Assembly (NCBI GenBank): GCA_016874295.1
Contig: VGUH01000012.1
Location: 1 to 64,000, forward strand
Reading direction: 5' to 3'
Origin: Gammaproteobacteria bacterium
Lineage (GTDB): Bacteria; Pseudomonadota; Gammaproteobacteria; Steroidobacterales; Steroidobacteraceae
Length of the DNA: 64,000 nt
The position numbers were made by a program, and so were the translations under genes. Below are positions 51,598-59,405 of this stretch, in pieces. Position 1 is the stretch's first letter; each line of letters opens with the position of its first letter. The notes below the pieces were generated by a model. The model was not told the origin of the DNA, made no database searches, and saw only the letters and a program-made list of their open reading frames with translations.

Positions 51598-52542
51598 CTA
51601 CGGGGTCGGCCGCGCGGCGTCAGGCCGCCGCAGGCGCCTGAACAGACCGACCGCCAGCACCGCGAGCCCTCCGGTGACGATCCCGACGACCGCATTGGCC
51701 AGCATGGGCATCAGCGCGCCGAGCACGGTGCCCGCGCCGGGGATTGCCGCTGCATCGAAGGCCGCGTCGCGGATCCACTCGCCGACCGCGTGCACGCCGT
51801 GTGTGAGGATGCCGCCGCCGACCAGGAACATCGCGGCCGTGCCGGCGACCGACAGAAACTTCATGAACCAGGGCGCCGCCCGCAGGATGCCGCGCCCGAA
51901 AGCCGCCGCGGCCGCGCCCTCGCTCCGGCTCAGATGCAGGCCCGCATCGTCCATTTTCACGATGCCGGCCACGAGGCCGTAGACGCCCACCGTCATCACC
52001 GCGGCGATGCCGGCGAGCACACCCACCTGCACCGCGAACTCGCGGTCCGCGACGGTGCCGAGCGCGATGACGATGATCTCGGCGGACAGGATGAGGTCGG
52101 TGCGGATCGCGCCCTTGATCTTGTCCTGCTCGACGGCGAGCAATTCCTCGCGCGACCGTCCCAGCGCCACGCGATGCGCGGCGCGGTGCGCCGCGTCCTC
52201 CGCCTGCGCGTGGAGGAGCATGTGCGCGACCTTCTCGAAGCCCTCGTAGCACAGGAACAGGCCGCCGATCATCAGCAGCGGAGTGACGGCCCACGGCAGG
52301 AGGGCGCTGGTGGCGAGCGCCGCCGGCACGAGGATCAGCTTGTTGCGCACCGAGCCCTTCGCGACCGCCCACACGACGGGCAGCTCGCGGTCGGCGCGCA
52401 CGCCGCTCACCTGCTCCGCATTGAGCGCGAGGTCGTCGCCGAGCACGCCCGCGGTCTTCTTCGCCGCCACCTTGGTCATCACCGACACGTCGTCGAGGAT
52501 CGTGGCGATGTCGTCAAGGAGGACGAGGAGGCTCGAGGCCAT
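51598..52542 (-). CDS. DUF808 family inner-membrane protein (YedI-like)
   Basis: A 314-residue membrane protein matching DUF808. It opens SSLLVLLDDIATILDDVSVMTKVAAKKTAGVLGDDLALNAEQV and has several spans, including ALLPWAVTPLLMIGGLFLCYEGFEKV and IVALGTVADREFAVQ. The family's role is not known. It is placed one base after the DUF971 gene and 12 nt before ubiE, so it is inside the operon. Such a position between DUF971 and ubiE is not one I recall as standard. Confidence 0.9.
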   Translation of the reverse strand: MASSLLVLLDDIATILDDVSVMTKVAAKKTAGVLGDDLALNAEQVSGVRADRELPVVWAVAKGSVRNKLILVPAALATSALLPWAVTPLLMIGGLFLCYEGFEKVAHMLLHAQAEDAAHRAAHRVALGRSREELLAVEQDKIKGAIRTDLILSAEIIVIALGTVADREFAVQVGVLAGIAAVMTVGVYGLVAGIVKMDDAGLHLSRSEGAAAAAFGRGILRAAPWFMKFLSVAGTAAMFLVGGGILTHGVHAVGEWIRDAAFDAAAIPGAGTVLGALMPMLANAVVGIVTGGLAVLAVGLFRRLRRPDAARPTP

Positions 52543-52543
52543 C

Positions 52544-52903
52544 TCAGCCCGGCGGTTTGCGTTCGTAGCCGAGCGCGTCGCAGCGCTCGAGGTAGCGGGC
52601 CCACCTGCGCTCGTACTGGTCGCCCAGTTCGCGCAGGTACGCCCAGGTGTAGAGCCCGGTGTTGTGACCGTCGTCGAAGTGCAGGCGCACCGCGTAGACG
52701 CCGACCGGCTCGACCTGCGTCACCCGCACGGCCTCCTTGGCGAGCTCGAGTTTGCCCTCGCCGCCGCCGTGGCCGCGGACCTCGGCGGACGGCGAGAACA
52801 CGCGCAGGTATTCAAAGGGCAGGGCGTGGCGCGCGCCGTCCGGCCACTCGACCTCGAGGACGCGCGCCTTCGACCGGACCGTGATCGCCGTGGGTGCGGT
52901 CAT
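52544..52903 (-). CDS. DUF971 (gamma-butyrobetaine hydroxylase N-terminal-like) protein
   Basis: A 119-residue protein with the DUF971 features KARVLEVEWPDGARHALPFEYLRVFSPSAEVRG and VGVYAVRLHFDDGHNTGLYTWAYLRELG. This small fold is shared with the N terminus of gamma-butyrobetaine hydroxylase; stand-alone members often sit near ubiE. In some it is linked to iron-sulfur or quinone functions, unproven here. It lies between xerC (3-nt gap) and DUF808 (1-nt gap). Confidence 0.9.
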   Translation of the reverse strand: MTAPTAITVRSKARVLEVEWPDGARHALPFEYLRVFSPSAEVRGHGGGEGKLELAKEAVRVTQVEPVGVYAVRLHFDDGHNTGLYTWAYLRELGDQYERRWARYLERCDALGYERKPPG

Positions 52904-52906
52904 CCG

Positions 52907-53809
52907 CTACTTGCGCCTTCTCGCCCGCGGATGGGACTGGTCGTAGACGCGGGCCAGGTGCTGGAAATCAAGATGCGTGTAGACCTGCGTGGTGCTGATG
53001 TCGGCGTGGCCCAGCAGCTCCTGGACGCCGCGCAGGTCGCGGCTCGACTCAAGCAGGTGCGTGGCGAACGAATGCCGCAATAGGTGCGGGTGTACCGGCA
53101 GGTTGAGGTCGCTGCCCGCCGCCCAGCTCCCGATGCGTTTCTGGATCGCGCGCGCGCCGAGTCGCCTGCCGTTCCGGCCCGTGAACAGCGCGCCTGCCCC
53201 GTCCTTTACCAGCGCGCGGCGCTCGCCGAGCCAGGCGCGCAGCGCCGCGACCGCCTTGCTGCCGACCGGCAGGACGCGCGTCTTCGCGCCCTTGCCGAGC
53301 ACGCGCACCGTGCGGTCGGCGAGGTCGAGGTCGGTGACGTCGAGGCCGGCGAGCTCGGCGAGGCGCAGGCCCGAGGAATAGAGCAGCTCCAGCATCGCGA
53401 GGTCGCGCCGCGAGAGCGCGTCGGTGGGCTTGCGCGCGAGCAGGCTGCCGACCTGGTCGACGTCGAGCGTCTTCGGCAGGCGCTTCGCGCCCTTGGGCGC
53501 CCGGATATCGGCAGCCGGGTTCGCCTCGATCACGCGCTCGCGGATCAGGTAATTGAAGAATCCGCGCAACGCCGACAGGCGCCGCTGCACGCTGCGCGGA
53601 CCGAGGCCGTCGCGGTGCTCGCGCGCGGCGAAGGTCCGGACATGGAAGTTGTCGACCTGCTTCCAGGCCGCGATCTTTTCGGCCTCGCAGAAGCTCGCGA
53701 GCGCGTCGAGGTCGCGGCGGTAGGCGGATTCGGTGTGTGCCGACAGGCGGCGTTCTGTCCTCAGATGGGCCAGGTAGCGCCCGATCCAGGCTGCCGCCTT
53801 GCCTTGCAC
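52907..53809 (-). CDS. xerC: XerC tyrosine recombinase
   Basis: A 300-residue tyrosine recombinase with a SAM-like N-terminal DNA-binding domain and a catalytic domain. All active-site residues are visible: Arg149 (SSGLRLAEL), Lys173 (GKGAKTR), His242 and Arg245 (HPHLLRHSFATHLL), His268 (GHADISTTQVYTH) and nucleophile Tyr277. It acts with XerD to resolve chromosome dimers at dif. Its position after dapF and DUF484 identifies it as XerC rather than XerD. It is 5 nt after the DUF484 stop. Confidence 0.95.
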   Translation of the reverse strand: MQGKAAAWIGRYLAHLRTERRLSAHTESAYRRDLDALASFCEAEKIAAWKQVDNFHVRTFAAREHRDGLGPRSVQRRLSALRGFFNYLIRERVIEANPAADIRAPKGAKRLPKTLDVDQVGSLLARKPTDALSRRDLAMLELLYSSGLRLAELAGLDVTDLDLADRTVRVLGKGAKTRVLPVGSKAVAALRAWLGERRALVKDGAGALFTGRNGRRLGARAIQKRIGSWAAGSDLNLPVHPHLLRHSFATHLLESSRDLRGVQELLGHADISTTQVYTHLDFQHLARVYDQSHPRARRRK

Positions 53810-53814
53810 GATTC

Positions 53815-54522
53815 CTAGTCCCTGGCGAGCGCCGTCGCGATCAGGTCCCCGATGTGCGCGAGGAAATCCGTGCTCATGGTCGGATTGAAGCGCTGGGTGT
53901 CGTGCGAGCCGCAGGCGAGCAGGCCGAGGCTCCCCTTGTCGCCGAGCGGCACCAGGGCAACCGACCCGACCGTGGCGGCATCGGCGCCGAACAGGAACTC
54001 GCGCTGCGAGTCCCGGAGTTGCCCACAGCGCGGCTTGCCGGCGTTGAACAGGTTCTCGAACGTGCGCAGCGCCGGCAGTTCCGCCGGAACCACCCGCAGG
54101 AAGCGGTTCTCGGCGATGCCCTCCGGGGCCTGCCCGGCGGTCAGCACCAGCACCGACTGGCCGGCCCCGAATTCCTCGCGCAGCGCCGCCTCGATCGCCG
54201 TGACGGCCGCGGCGGGATCCGGCGCGGAGATCAGGCGGCGCGCCATGGCGAGGACCCGTGCGCCGAGCGCGTCGTTCTCGCGCGCCACGTCCACGAAGTC
54301 CTTGACCTTGCGCTCGAGCTGCCGGTTGCGCTCGCGCAGCACCTCGACCTGGCGTTCGAGCAGCGAGACGGTGGAGGCGCCGCCGCGCGCGTCCGGCAGG
54401 CGGATCTTCGCGAGCAGCTGCGCGTGGCGGTCGAAGAACTCGGGCGTCGCCGCCAGGTAGGAGGCGACGGCGGCTTCGTCGATCTCGGCGATCTCGTCGC
54501 CACGCACGGGTCTGGTCGTCAT
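53815..54522 (-). CDS. DUF484 family protein (GAF-like)
   Basis: A 235-residue protein of the DUF484 family. It begins with a short helix-rich stretch (YLAATPEFFDRHAQLLAKIRLPDARGGASTVSLLERQVEVLRERN), then a coiled coil, then a GAF-like domain (NRFLRVVPAELPALRTFENLF, VALVPLGDKGSLGLLACGSHDTQRFNPTMSTDFL). It is always found between dapF and xerC in gammaproteobacteria; its function is unknown. It overlaps the dapF stop by 4 nt and lies 5 nt before xerC. Confidence 0.93.
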   Translation of the reverse strand: MTTRPVRGDEIAEIDEAAVASYLAATPEFFDRHAQLLAKIRLPDARGGASTVSLLERQVEVLRERNRQLERKVKDFVDVARENDALGARVLAMARRLISAPDPAAAVTAIEAALREEFGAGQSVLVLTAGQAPEGIAENRFLRVVPAELPALRTFENLFNAGKPRCGQLRDSQREFLFGADAATVGSVALVPLGDKGSLGLLACGSHDTQRFNPTMSTDFLAHIGDLIATALARD

Positions 54523-55337
54523 GTCTTCACTTCTCCCTCGAAGGCGCGTTCCGCGGGCCCGGTCATCCAGATGGGTTGACCCGGCCCCTTCCATTGTATG
54601 TCGAGCCGCCCGCCGGGCAGGTCCACCCGCACGTTCTCGTCGAGCAGGCCATGCCGGCGCCCGACCGCGACCGCCGCGCAGGCACCGGTGCCGCAGGCGC
54701 GGGTCTCGCCGGTGCCGCGCTCGTGCACCCGCAGGCGGATGTGGCCGCGATCCACGACTTCCATGAAGCCGACATTGGTGCGCTTCGGAAAGCGTGGATG
54801 GTGCTCGATTGCAGGTCCCAGCCGCGCGACCGGCGCCTCCGTCACCGAGGGAACCCGGATCACCGCGTGCGGATTGCCGATCGAGACCGCGCCGACCTCG
54901 ACCTCGCTCGTCCCGACCGCGAGCGGATAGACGTAGGCCTCGCCGCTTGCCTCGAACGGCAGCGACGCGGGATCGAAGTTCGGCACGCCCATGGCGACCG
55001 ACACGCGCTCGCCCTGCGTCCGTGCCTGCACGAGGCCGCCGGGGCTGTCGAGCACGATCTCGCCGCCGGATGTGCCCGCGCGCTCGCCGAGATAGCGCGC
55101 GATGCAGCGCGCGCCGTTGCCGCACTGCTCCACCTCACGGCCGTCGGCGTTGAAGATCCGGTAATAGACGGCGGTGCCCGGCCGACGCGGCGGCTCGAGC
55201 ATCAGGGCCTGGTCGAAGCCGATTCCGGTGTAACGATCGGCGAGCCGGCGGATGAGCGCGGCATCCGGGGCGCCGCCGGGCGGGGCTTCGAAAATGATGA
55301 AGTCGTTGCCGAGTCCATGCATCTTCGTGAACCGCAT
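54519..55337 (-). CDS. dapF: DapF, diaminopimelate epimerase
   Basis: A 272-residue epimerase. RFTKMHGLGNDFIIF is the canonical start. The two catalytic cysteines are Cys72 in QCGNGARC and Cys215 in RACGTGAC. It interconverts L,L- and meso-diaminopimelate for lysine and peptidoglycan synthesis. ATG 55337 was chosen because the family begins there; a longer frame upstream runs through the divergent rimO promoter. It is the first gene of a compact operon ending with ubiB. Only 28 bp separate its start from the divergent rimO start. Confidence 0.95.
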   Translation of the reverse strand: MRFTKMHGLGNDFIIFEAPPGGAPDAALIRRLADRYTGIGFDQALMLEPPRRPGTAVYYRIFNADGREVEQCGNGARCIARYLGERAGTSGGEIVLDSPGGLVQARTQGERVSVAMGVPNFDPASLPFEASGEAYVYPLAVGTSEVEVGAVSIGNPHAVIRVPSVTEAPVARLGPAIEHHPRFPKRTNVGFMEVVDRGHIRLRVHERGTGETRACGTGACAAVAVGRRHGLLDENVRVDLPGGRLDIQWKGPGQPIWMTGPAERAFEGEVKT

Positions 55338-55365
55338 GCCGCTGATTCTACCGGTAAAATAAACC
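55338..55365. promoter_or_regulatory. Divergent promoter region between dapF and rimO
   Basis: This 28-bp gap holds TAAAAT on the plus strand (toward rimO) and TAGAAT on the minus strand (toward dapF), either of which could be a -10 box. The -35 elements would have to lie inside the opposite gene. Each promoter is inferred from position and base content only. Confidence 0.4.
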
Positions 55366-56691
55366 ATGGCCAGCAGGAATCCCCGCGTCGGTTTCGTGAG
55401 CCTCGGCTGCCCCAAGGCGCTGGTGGACTCCGAGCGCATCCTCACGCAGCTGCGTGCCGAGGGCTACGAGGTTGCGCCGAGCTACGAGGCGGCCGACCTC
55501 GTGGTCGTCAATACCTGCGGCTTCATCGACGACGCCGTGCACGAGTCCCTCGACGCGATCGGCGAGGCGCTCGCGCAGAACGGCAGGGTGATCGTCACCG
55601 GCTGCCTCGGCGCCCGGCCCGAGAAGATCACCGCGCGGCATCCGGCGGTGCTCAAGGTCACCGGCCCGCACGCCTACGAGGAAGTCGTCGGCGCGGTGCA
55701 CGAGCACCTGCCGCCGCAGCACGACCCGTTCATGGATCTCGTGCCGCCGCAGGGCATCCGCCTGACGCCGCGGCACTATGCTTACCTGAAGATTTCCGAG
55801 GGCTGCAACCACCGCTGCCGGTTCTGCATCATTCCCTCGATGTGCGGCGACCTCGCGAGCCGCCCCATCGACCAAGTGCTGAACGAGGCGATCCGCTTGC
55901 GCAACGCCGGCGTGCGCGAGCTGCTCGTGATCTCGCAGGACACGAGCGCCTACGGCGCAGACCTCAAGTACCGGGCCGAGCAATGGGGCAACCGCGAGAT
56001 CCCGAGCCGATTCGTCGACCTCGCGCGCGAACTCGGCGAGCTCGGCCCCTGGGTGCGGCTGCACTACGTCTATCCGTACCCGCATGTGGACGCCGTGATC
56101 CCGCTGATGGCCGAGGGCAGGGTGTTGCCCTACCTCGACATTCCGTTCCAGCACGGCAGCCCGCGTATCCTGAAACTGATGCGCCGGCCCGCGCACGCCG
56201 TGAACACGCTCGAGCGCATCCGCCGCTGGCGTTCTGAGCTTCCGCAGCTGACGATCCGCAGTACCTTCATCGTCGGCTTCCCGGGCGAAACCGAGGATGA
56301 CTTCCGCATCCTGCTCGACTGGCTGGAGGAGGCCGAGCTCGACCGCGTCGGCTGCTTCCGATATTCGCCGGTGGAGGGCGCGGCGGCCAATGCGCTGCCG
56401 GATCCCGTGCCCGACGAAATCAAGGAAGAGCGCTGGCACCGCTTCATGCAGGCGCAGCAGAAGATAAGCTCGCGCCGGCTGGCGTCGCGTGTCGGCCGAC
56501 ACATGCGCGTGCTCGTGGACGCCATCGAGGACGGCGTCGCGATCGCCCGCAGCGAGGCGGACGCGCCCGAGATCGACGGCGTCGTGCGCGTGCGGGGCCG
56601 CGGCGCCGGCAAGCTGCCGGTCGGCGAGTTCGCGGACGTCCTCGTCACCGGCGCCTCCGAATACGGCCTCGAGGCGAAACTCGCGTCATGA
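55366..56691 (+). CDS. rimO: RimO, ribosomal protein S12 methylthiotransferase
   Basis: A 441-residue radical-SAM methylthiotransferase. It has the N-terminal MTTase domain with Cys15, Cys51 and Cys80 ([44 protein letters not shown]). The radical-SAM cluster is Cys147, Cys151 and Cys154 in [15 protein letters not shown]-terminal TRAM domain follows. It adds a methylthio group to Asp88 of ribosomal protein S12 (E. coli numbering). VALSLGC-type opening and [10 protein letters not shown]-like segment distinguish it from MiaB. It overlaps the macro-domain gene by 4 nt. Confidence 0.95.
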   Translation: MASRNPRVGFVSLGCPKALVDSERILTQLRAEGYEVAPSYEAADLVVVNTCGFIDDAVHESLDAIGEALAQNGRVIVTGCLGARPEKITARHPAVLKVTGPHAYEEVVGAVHEHLPPQHDPFMDLVPPQGIRLTPRHYAYLKISEGCNHRCRFCIIPSMCGDLASRPIDQVLNEAIRLRNAGVRELLVISQDTSAYGADLKYRAEQWGNREIPSRFVDLARELGELGPWVRLHYVYPYPHVDAVIPLMAEGRVLPYLDIPFQHGSPRILKLMRRPAHAVNTLERIRRWRSELPQLTIRSTFIVGFPGETEDDFRILLDWLEEAELDRVGCFRYSPVEGAAANALPDPVPDEIKEERWHRFMQAQQKISSRRLASRVGRHMRVLVDAIEDGVAIARSEADAPEIDGVVRVRGRGAGKLPVGEFADVLVTGASEYGLEAKLAS

Positions 56692-57203
56692 TTTTCGAGC
56701 CGAACCTGCGCGCCATCCGCGCCGACATCACGACACTTGCGGTCGATGCGATCGTCAATGCCGCGAACGAGACGCTGCTGGGCGGCGGGGGCGTCGACGG
56801 GGCGATCCACCGCGCGGCGGGACCGGAGCTGCTGGCCGAATGCCGCCGGATCGGCGGCTGCGTCACGGGCGACGCGAAAATGACCTCCGCCTACCGCCTG
56901 CCGGCACGGCACGTGATCCACGCCGTCGGGCCCATGTGGCGCGGCGGCGACCGCAGTGAGCCTGAATTGCTGGCGTCCTGCTACCGGCGCTCGCTCGAGA
57001 TCGCGGAGGCGGCGGGCCTCGGGGTCATCGCCTTTCCGTCGATCAGTACCGGCGTCTACGGCTATCCGGTGAAGCCGGCCGCGCGCATCGCGATCTCGAC
57101 CGCGCGGGAATTCCACCTGGCAGGCAGGAGCCCGCGCGAGATCATCTTCTGCTGCTTTTCGGCGGCGGACCTGCTGGTCTACGAGGAGCTTCTGCGCGCA
57201 TGA
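56688..57203 (+). CDS. Macro-domain ADP-ribose hydrolase (MacroD/YmdB type)
   Basis: A 171-residue macro-domain protein. Signature blocks are [56 protein letters not shown] and [18 protein letters not shown]. These form the ADP-ribose pocket of MacroD-type enzymes, which remove ADP-ribose from glutamate/aspartate residues or deacetylate O-acetyl-ADP-ribose. It is coupled to rimO by ATGA and to the acetyltransferase gene downstream by ATGA. Confidence 0.93.
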   Translation: MIFEPNLRAIRADITTLAVDAIVNAANETLLGGGGVDGAIHRAAGPELLAECRRIGGCVTGDAKMTSAYRLPARHVIHAVGPMWRGGDRSEPELLASCYRRSLEIAEAAGLGVIAFPSISTGVYGYPVKPAARIAISTAREFHLAGRSPREIIFCCFSAADLLVYEELLRA

Positions 57204-57676
57204 TCGCGGGAGACGCGCTGCCGACGCTGGAGGCGCCGCGCGTGCGCCTGCGCGGGCTGACCGAGCGCGACGTGGACGCGTTGTTCGCGATCTTCTCCGA
57301 CGAGGTGATGATGCGTTTCCAGTGGGGTGTCGAGCGCAACGAAGACGGCGAGATCCTGGGCACCTGCACGCTGTTCAGCATCCACCGGGACAGCAAGCGC
57401 GCGGAGCTCGGCTACTGCCTGCGCAGCCCCTACTGGCGGAAGGGATACATGAGCGAGGCTCTCACGGCCCTCATCGACTACGCATTCGCAACGCTGAAGC
57501 TGCGGCGGCTGGAGGCCGACGTGGACCCCGGCAACGCGGGCTCCGTGCGGCTGCTCGAGCGCATGGGGTTCACGCGCGAGGGTCTGCTGCGCGAGCGCTG
57601 GGACGTCGGCGGCCAGATCGGCGACACGGCATTTTTTGGCCTGCTCGCCCGCGAATGGCGCGGGAGGCCGGCATGA
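57200..57676 (+). CDS. RimJ/RimL-type GNAT acetyltransferase, apparently internally deleted
   Basis: A 158-residue GNAT protein. [31 protein letters not shown] is followed directly by [22 protein letters not shown]. In homologues of about 180-190 residues (from memory) some 27-30 residues, including a helix after the S-D-P-E-V-M-R motif, intervene. The acetyl-CoA site is intact: [21 protein letters not shown] and [23 protein letters not shown]. The frame is preserved. So a product may be made but may be impaired. ATG 57200 overlaps the macro-domain gene. Confidence 0.75.
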   Translation: MIAGDALPTLEAPRVRLRGLTERDVDALFAIFSDEVMMRFQWGVERNEDGEILGTCTLFSIHRDSKRAELGYCLRSPYWRKGYMSEALTALIDYAFATLKLRRLEADVDPGNAGSVRLLERMGFTREGLLRERWDVGGQIGDTAFFGLLAREWRGRPA

Positions 57677-58151
57677 GCGGTATCGCGATCGTGCCATTCC
57701 AGCGCGAGCACGCCGCTGACTTCCGGCGGCTCAATCTCAACTGGATCGAGCGCCTGTTCACGATCGAGGCGCCGGATCTCGAAGTGCTGGACAATCCCTG
57801 GGGTGCCATCTCGAACATGGCGGCATGATCTTCGTCGCACAGGAGGGCGAGGAAGTCATCGGCACGGCGGCAATGATCCGCATTACGGACGACCGGTACG
57901 AGCTCGCGAAGATGGCCGTCGCCGCGACGCACCAGCGTCGCGGGGTCGGCGAACAGCTCGGCCGGGAATGCATCGCCTGGGCCGCGGAGCGCGGCGCGCG
58001 GACCCTGTTCCTGGAGACCAACAGCGCGCTCGGCGACGCGATCCGCCTGTACGAGCGGCTCGGCTTTCGCCGGGCTCCCCGGCGCCGGATGTCGGATTAC
58101 GCGCGCAGCGACGTGTACATGGAAATGACGATCGAACCGGACAGGAGCTGA
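57673..58151 (+). pseudogene. GNAT acetyltransferase split by a frameshift
   Basis: ATG 57673 starts [41 protein letters not shown] and stops at TGA 57826-57828. The rest of a GNAT domain follows one frame over: GCHLEHGGMIFVAQEGEEVIGTAAMIR, ELAKMAVAATHQRRGVGEQLG (acetyl-CoA loop) and RLYERLGFRRAP, ending TGA 58151. A single-base change near CCCTGGGG (57796-57803) restores one 159-residue enzyme of normal length. It is either a fresh pseudogene or an error. A 108-residue product from ATG 57825 would lack the first strands. Confidence 0.75.
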
Positions 58152-58154
58152 ACG

Positions 58155-58535
58155 ATGCACAAGAGCAGGCTGGCGGGTTTCATCATCGACTGCAGGACCG
58201 ACGACCTGCACGGCGCGGCGCGCTTCTGGTCCGAGGCCCTCGGCATGGCGACCGAGATCCTGCCCGGCCAGGAGGGTGACTCGTACGTGAAGCTGAAGGT
58301 GCCGGACGAGCGCCTGCACATCGAGGTGCAATCGGTGGACCACGAGAGTCGCGTGCATCTCGACATCGAGTCGGACGACATCGAGGCGGAAGTGAAGCGC
58401 CTCGAGGGGCTCGGCGCGAGGCGCCTGAAGAAAGTGCATACCTGGGTGGTGATGGAAGCGCCGACCGGGCAGCGCTTCTGCGTGGTGCGCCCGCAGAACA
58501 AGAATTTCGTGCAGGATGCCAATACCTGGAAATGA
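58155..58535 (+). CDS. VOC-family (glyoxalase-fold) protein
   Basis: A 126-residue vicinal-oxygen-chelate fold protein: FIIDCRTDDLHGAARFWSEALGM, DERLHIEVQSVD, HLDIESDDIEAEVKRLEGLGARRL and MEAPTGQRFCVVRPQN. These are the usual two beta-alpha-beta3 units. The His/Glu metal ligands are partly present, so it could be a metalloenzyme or a binding protein (resistance or dioxygenase type). It lies 3 nt after the broken GNAT gene and 10 nt before a second VOC gene. Confidence 0.85.
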   Translation: MHKSRLAGFIIDCRTDDLHGAARFWSEALGMATEILPGQEGDSYVKLKVPDERLHIEVQSVDHESRVHLDIESDDIEAEVKRLEGLGARRLKKVHTWVVMEAPTGQRFCVVRPQNKNFVQDANTWK

Positions 58536-58545
58536 GGAGTTTCCC

Positions 58546-58914
58546 ATGATCGGATATGCATGTGTCGGCACCAACGACTGGAAGCGGGCGCTCGCGTTCT
58601 ACGACGCGCTGATGGCTGAAATGGGCGCGAAGCGCGCCCTGGACTACGAGACCTTCGTCGCCTGGAACCGGCGCAAGGGCGAGCCCGCGTTCGCGCTCGC
58701 GCAGCCGCACAACAAGAAGCCGGCCACGATTGGCAATGGCTCGATGGTGGCCTTCCAGGTCGACAAGCCCGCGCAGGTGGACGCGCTGTACAAGAAAGCG
58801 CTCGCGCTCGGCGGCACCGACGAAGGGCCTCCCGGCGACCGGGGCGACGGTTACTACGGCGCCTACTTCCGCGACCTCGACGGCAACAAGCTGAACTTCC
58901 ACTGCTGGACATGA
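58546..58914 (+). CDS. VOC-family (glyoxalase-fold) protein
   Basis: A 122-residue protein, distinct from the previous one. It starts MIGYACVGTNDWKRALAFYDALMAEMG and ends with DGYYGAYFRDLDGNKLNFHCWT, the typical VOC C-terminal strand. ATG 58546 follows GAGGAGTTTCCC. It resembles lactoylglutathione-lyase-like proteins of unknown substrate. It overlaps the start of a tiny ORF (58911) by ATGA. Confidence 0.88.
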   Translation: MIGYACVGTNDWKRALAFYDALMAEMGAKRALDYETFVAWNRRKGEPAFALAQPHNKKPATIGNGSMVAFQVDKPAQVDALYKKALALGGTDEGPPGDRGDGYYGAYFRDLDGNKLNFHCWT

Positions 58915-58991
58915 CGGCGGCGCCGTTCTCCATCGCCGCGATGCCGCACGCGGCGGAGTTCGAGCGCCTGCCGTCGAGTATCCGCCGGTGA
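58911..58991 (+). CDS. Putative 26-residue ORF between two genes, possible remnant
   Basis: ATG 58911 overlaps the VOC stop and the frame ends TGA 58989-58991, overlapping the GTG start of the GFA gene (58988). The peptide begins TAAPFSIAAMPHAAEFERLP. Coupled on both sides, it could be a short translated spacer or the leftover of a larger deleted gene. No family is recognised. Confidence 0.25.
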   Translation: MTAAPFSIAAMPHAAEFERLPSSIRR

Positions 58992-59404
58992 GCACCTGGT
59001 CCGGGCGCTGCCACTGCGGCGCGCTCGGCTTCGAGTACCGCACGGCAAAGCCCGTGGATGAGTGGCCGGTGCGCGCCTGCCAGTGCAGCTTTTGCCTGAA
59101 GCACGGCGGCGTCTACACGTCGGATCCCGCGGGGAGCCTCCGGTTCACGCACCGGGACCCGGCCGCGGTCTCGCGCTACCGCTTCGGGCAGAAGACCGCG
59201 GATTTCCTTTTCTGCAGCCGCTGCGGCGGTTACCTCGGCGCGGTCACCGAGGAGGACGGCAAGCTGCTCATGGTGATCAACCTGCGCGCGCTCGACCCGC
59301 AGCCAGATGGACTGCCGGCGCCGCAGCCGATGTCCTACGAGGGCGAGACCATCGGTGATCGCAACACGCGCCGCGCGGCGCGGTGGACGCCGAGCAGCGA
59401 CTGA
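58988..59404 (+). CDS. GFA/CENP-V family zinc-binding protein
   Basis: A 138-residue protein of the glutathione-dependent formaldehyde-activating/CENP-V fold. Zinc-binding cysteines are visible in order: GRCHCGALGFEY, CQCSFCLKHGG and FLFCSRCGGYLG. Members include Gfa, which binds glutathione and formaldehyde, but most are uncharacterised. Start GTG 58988. It is the last gene of the macro/GNAT/VOC run. It converges with the PHA synthase gene 1 nt away. Confidence 0.9.
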   Translation: MSTWSGRCHCGALGFEYRTAKPVDEWPVRACQCSFCLKHGGVYTSDPAGSLRFTHRDPAAVSRYRFGQKTADFLFCSRCGGYLGAVTEEDGKLLMVINLRALDPQPDGLPAPQPMSYEGETIGDRNTRRAARWTPSSD

Positions 59405-59405
59405 T

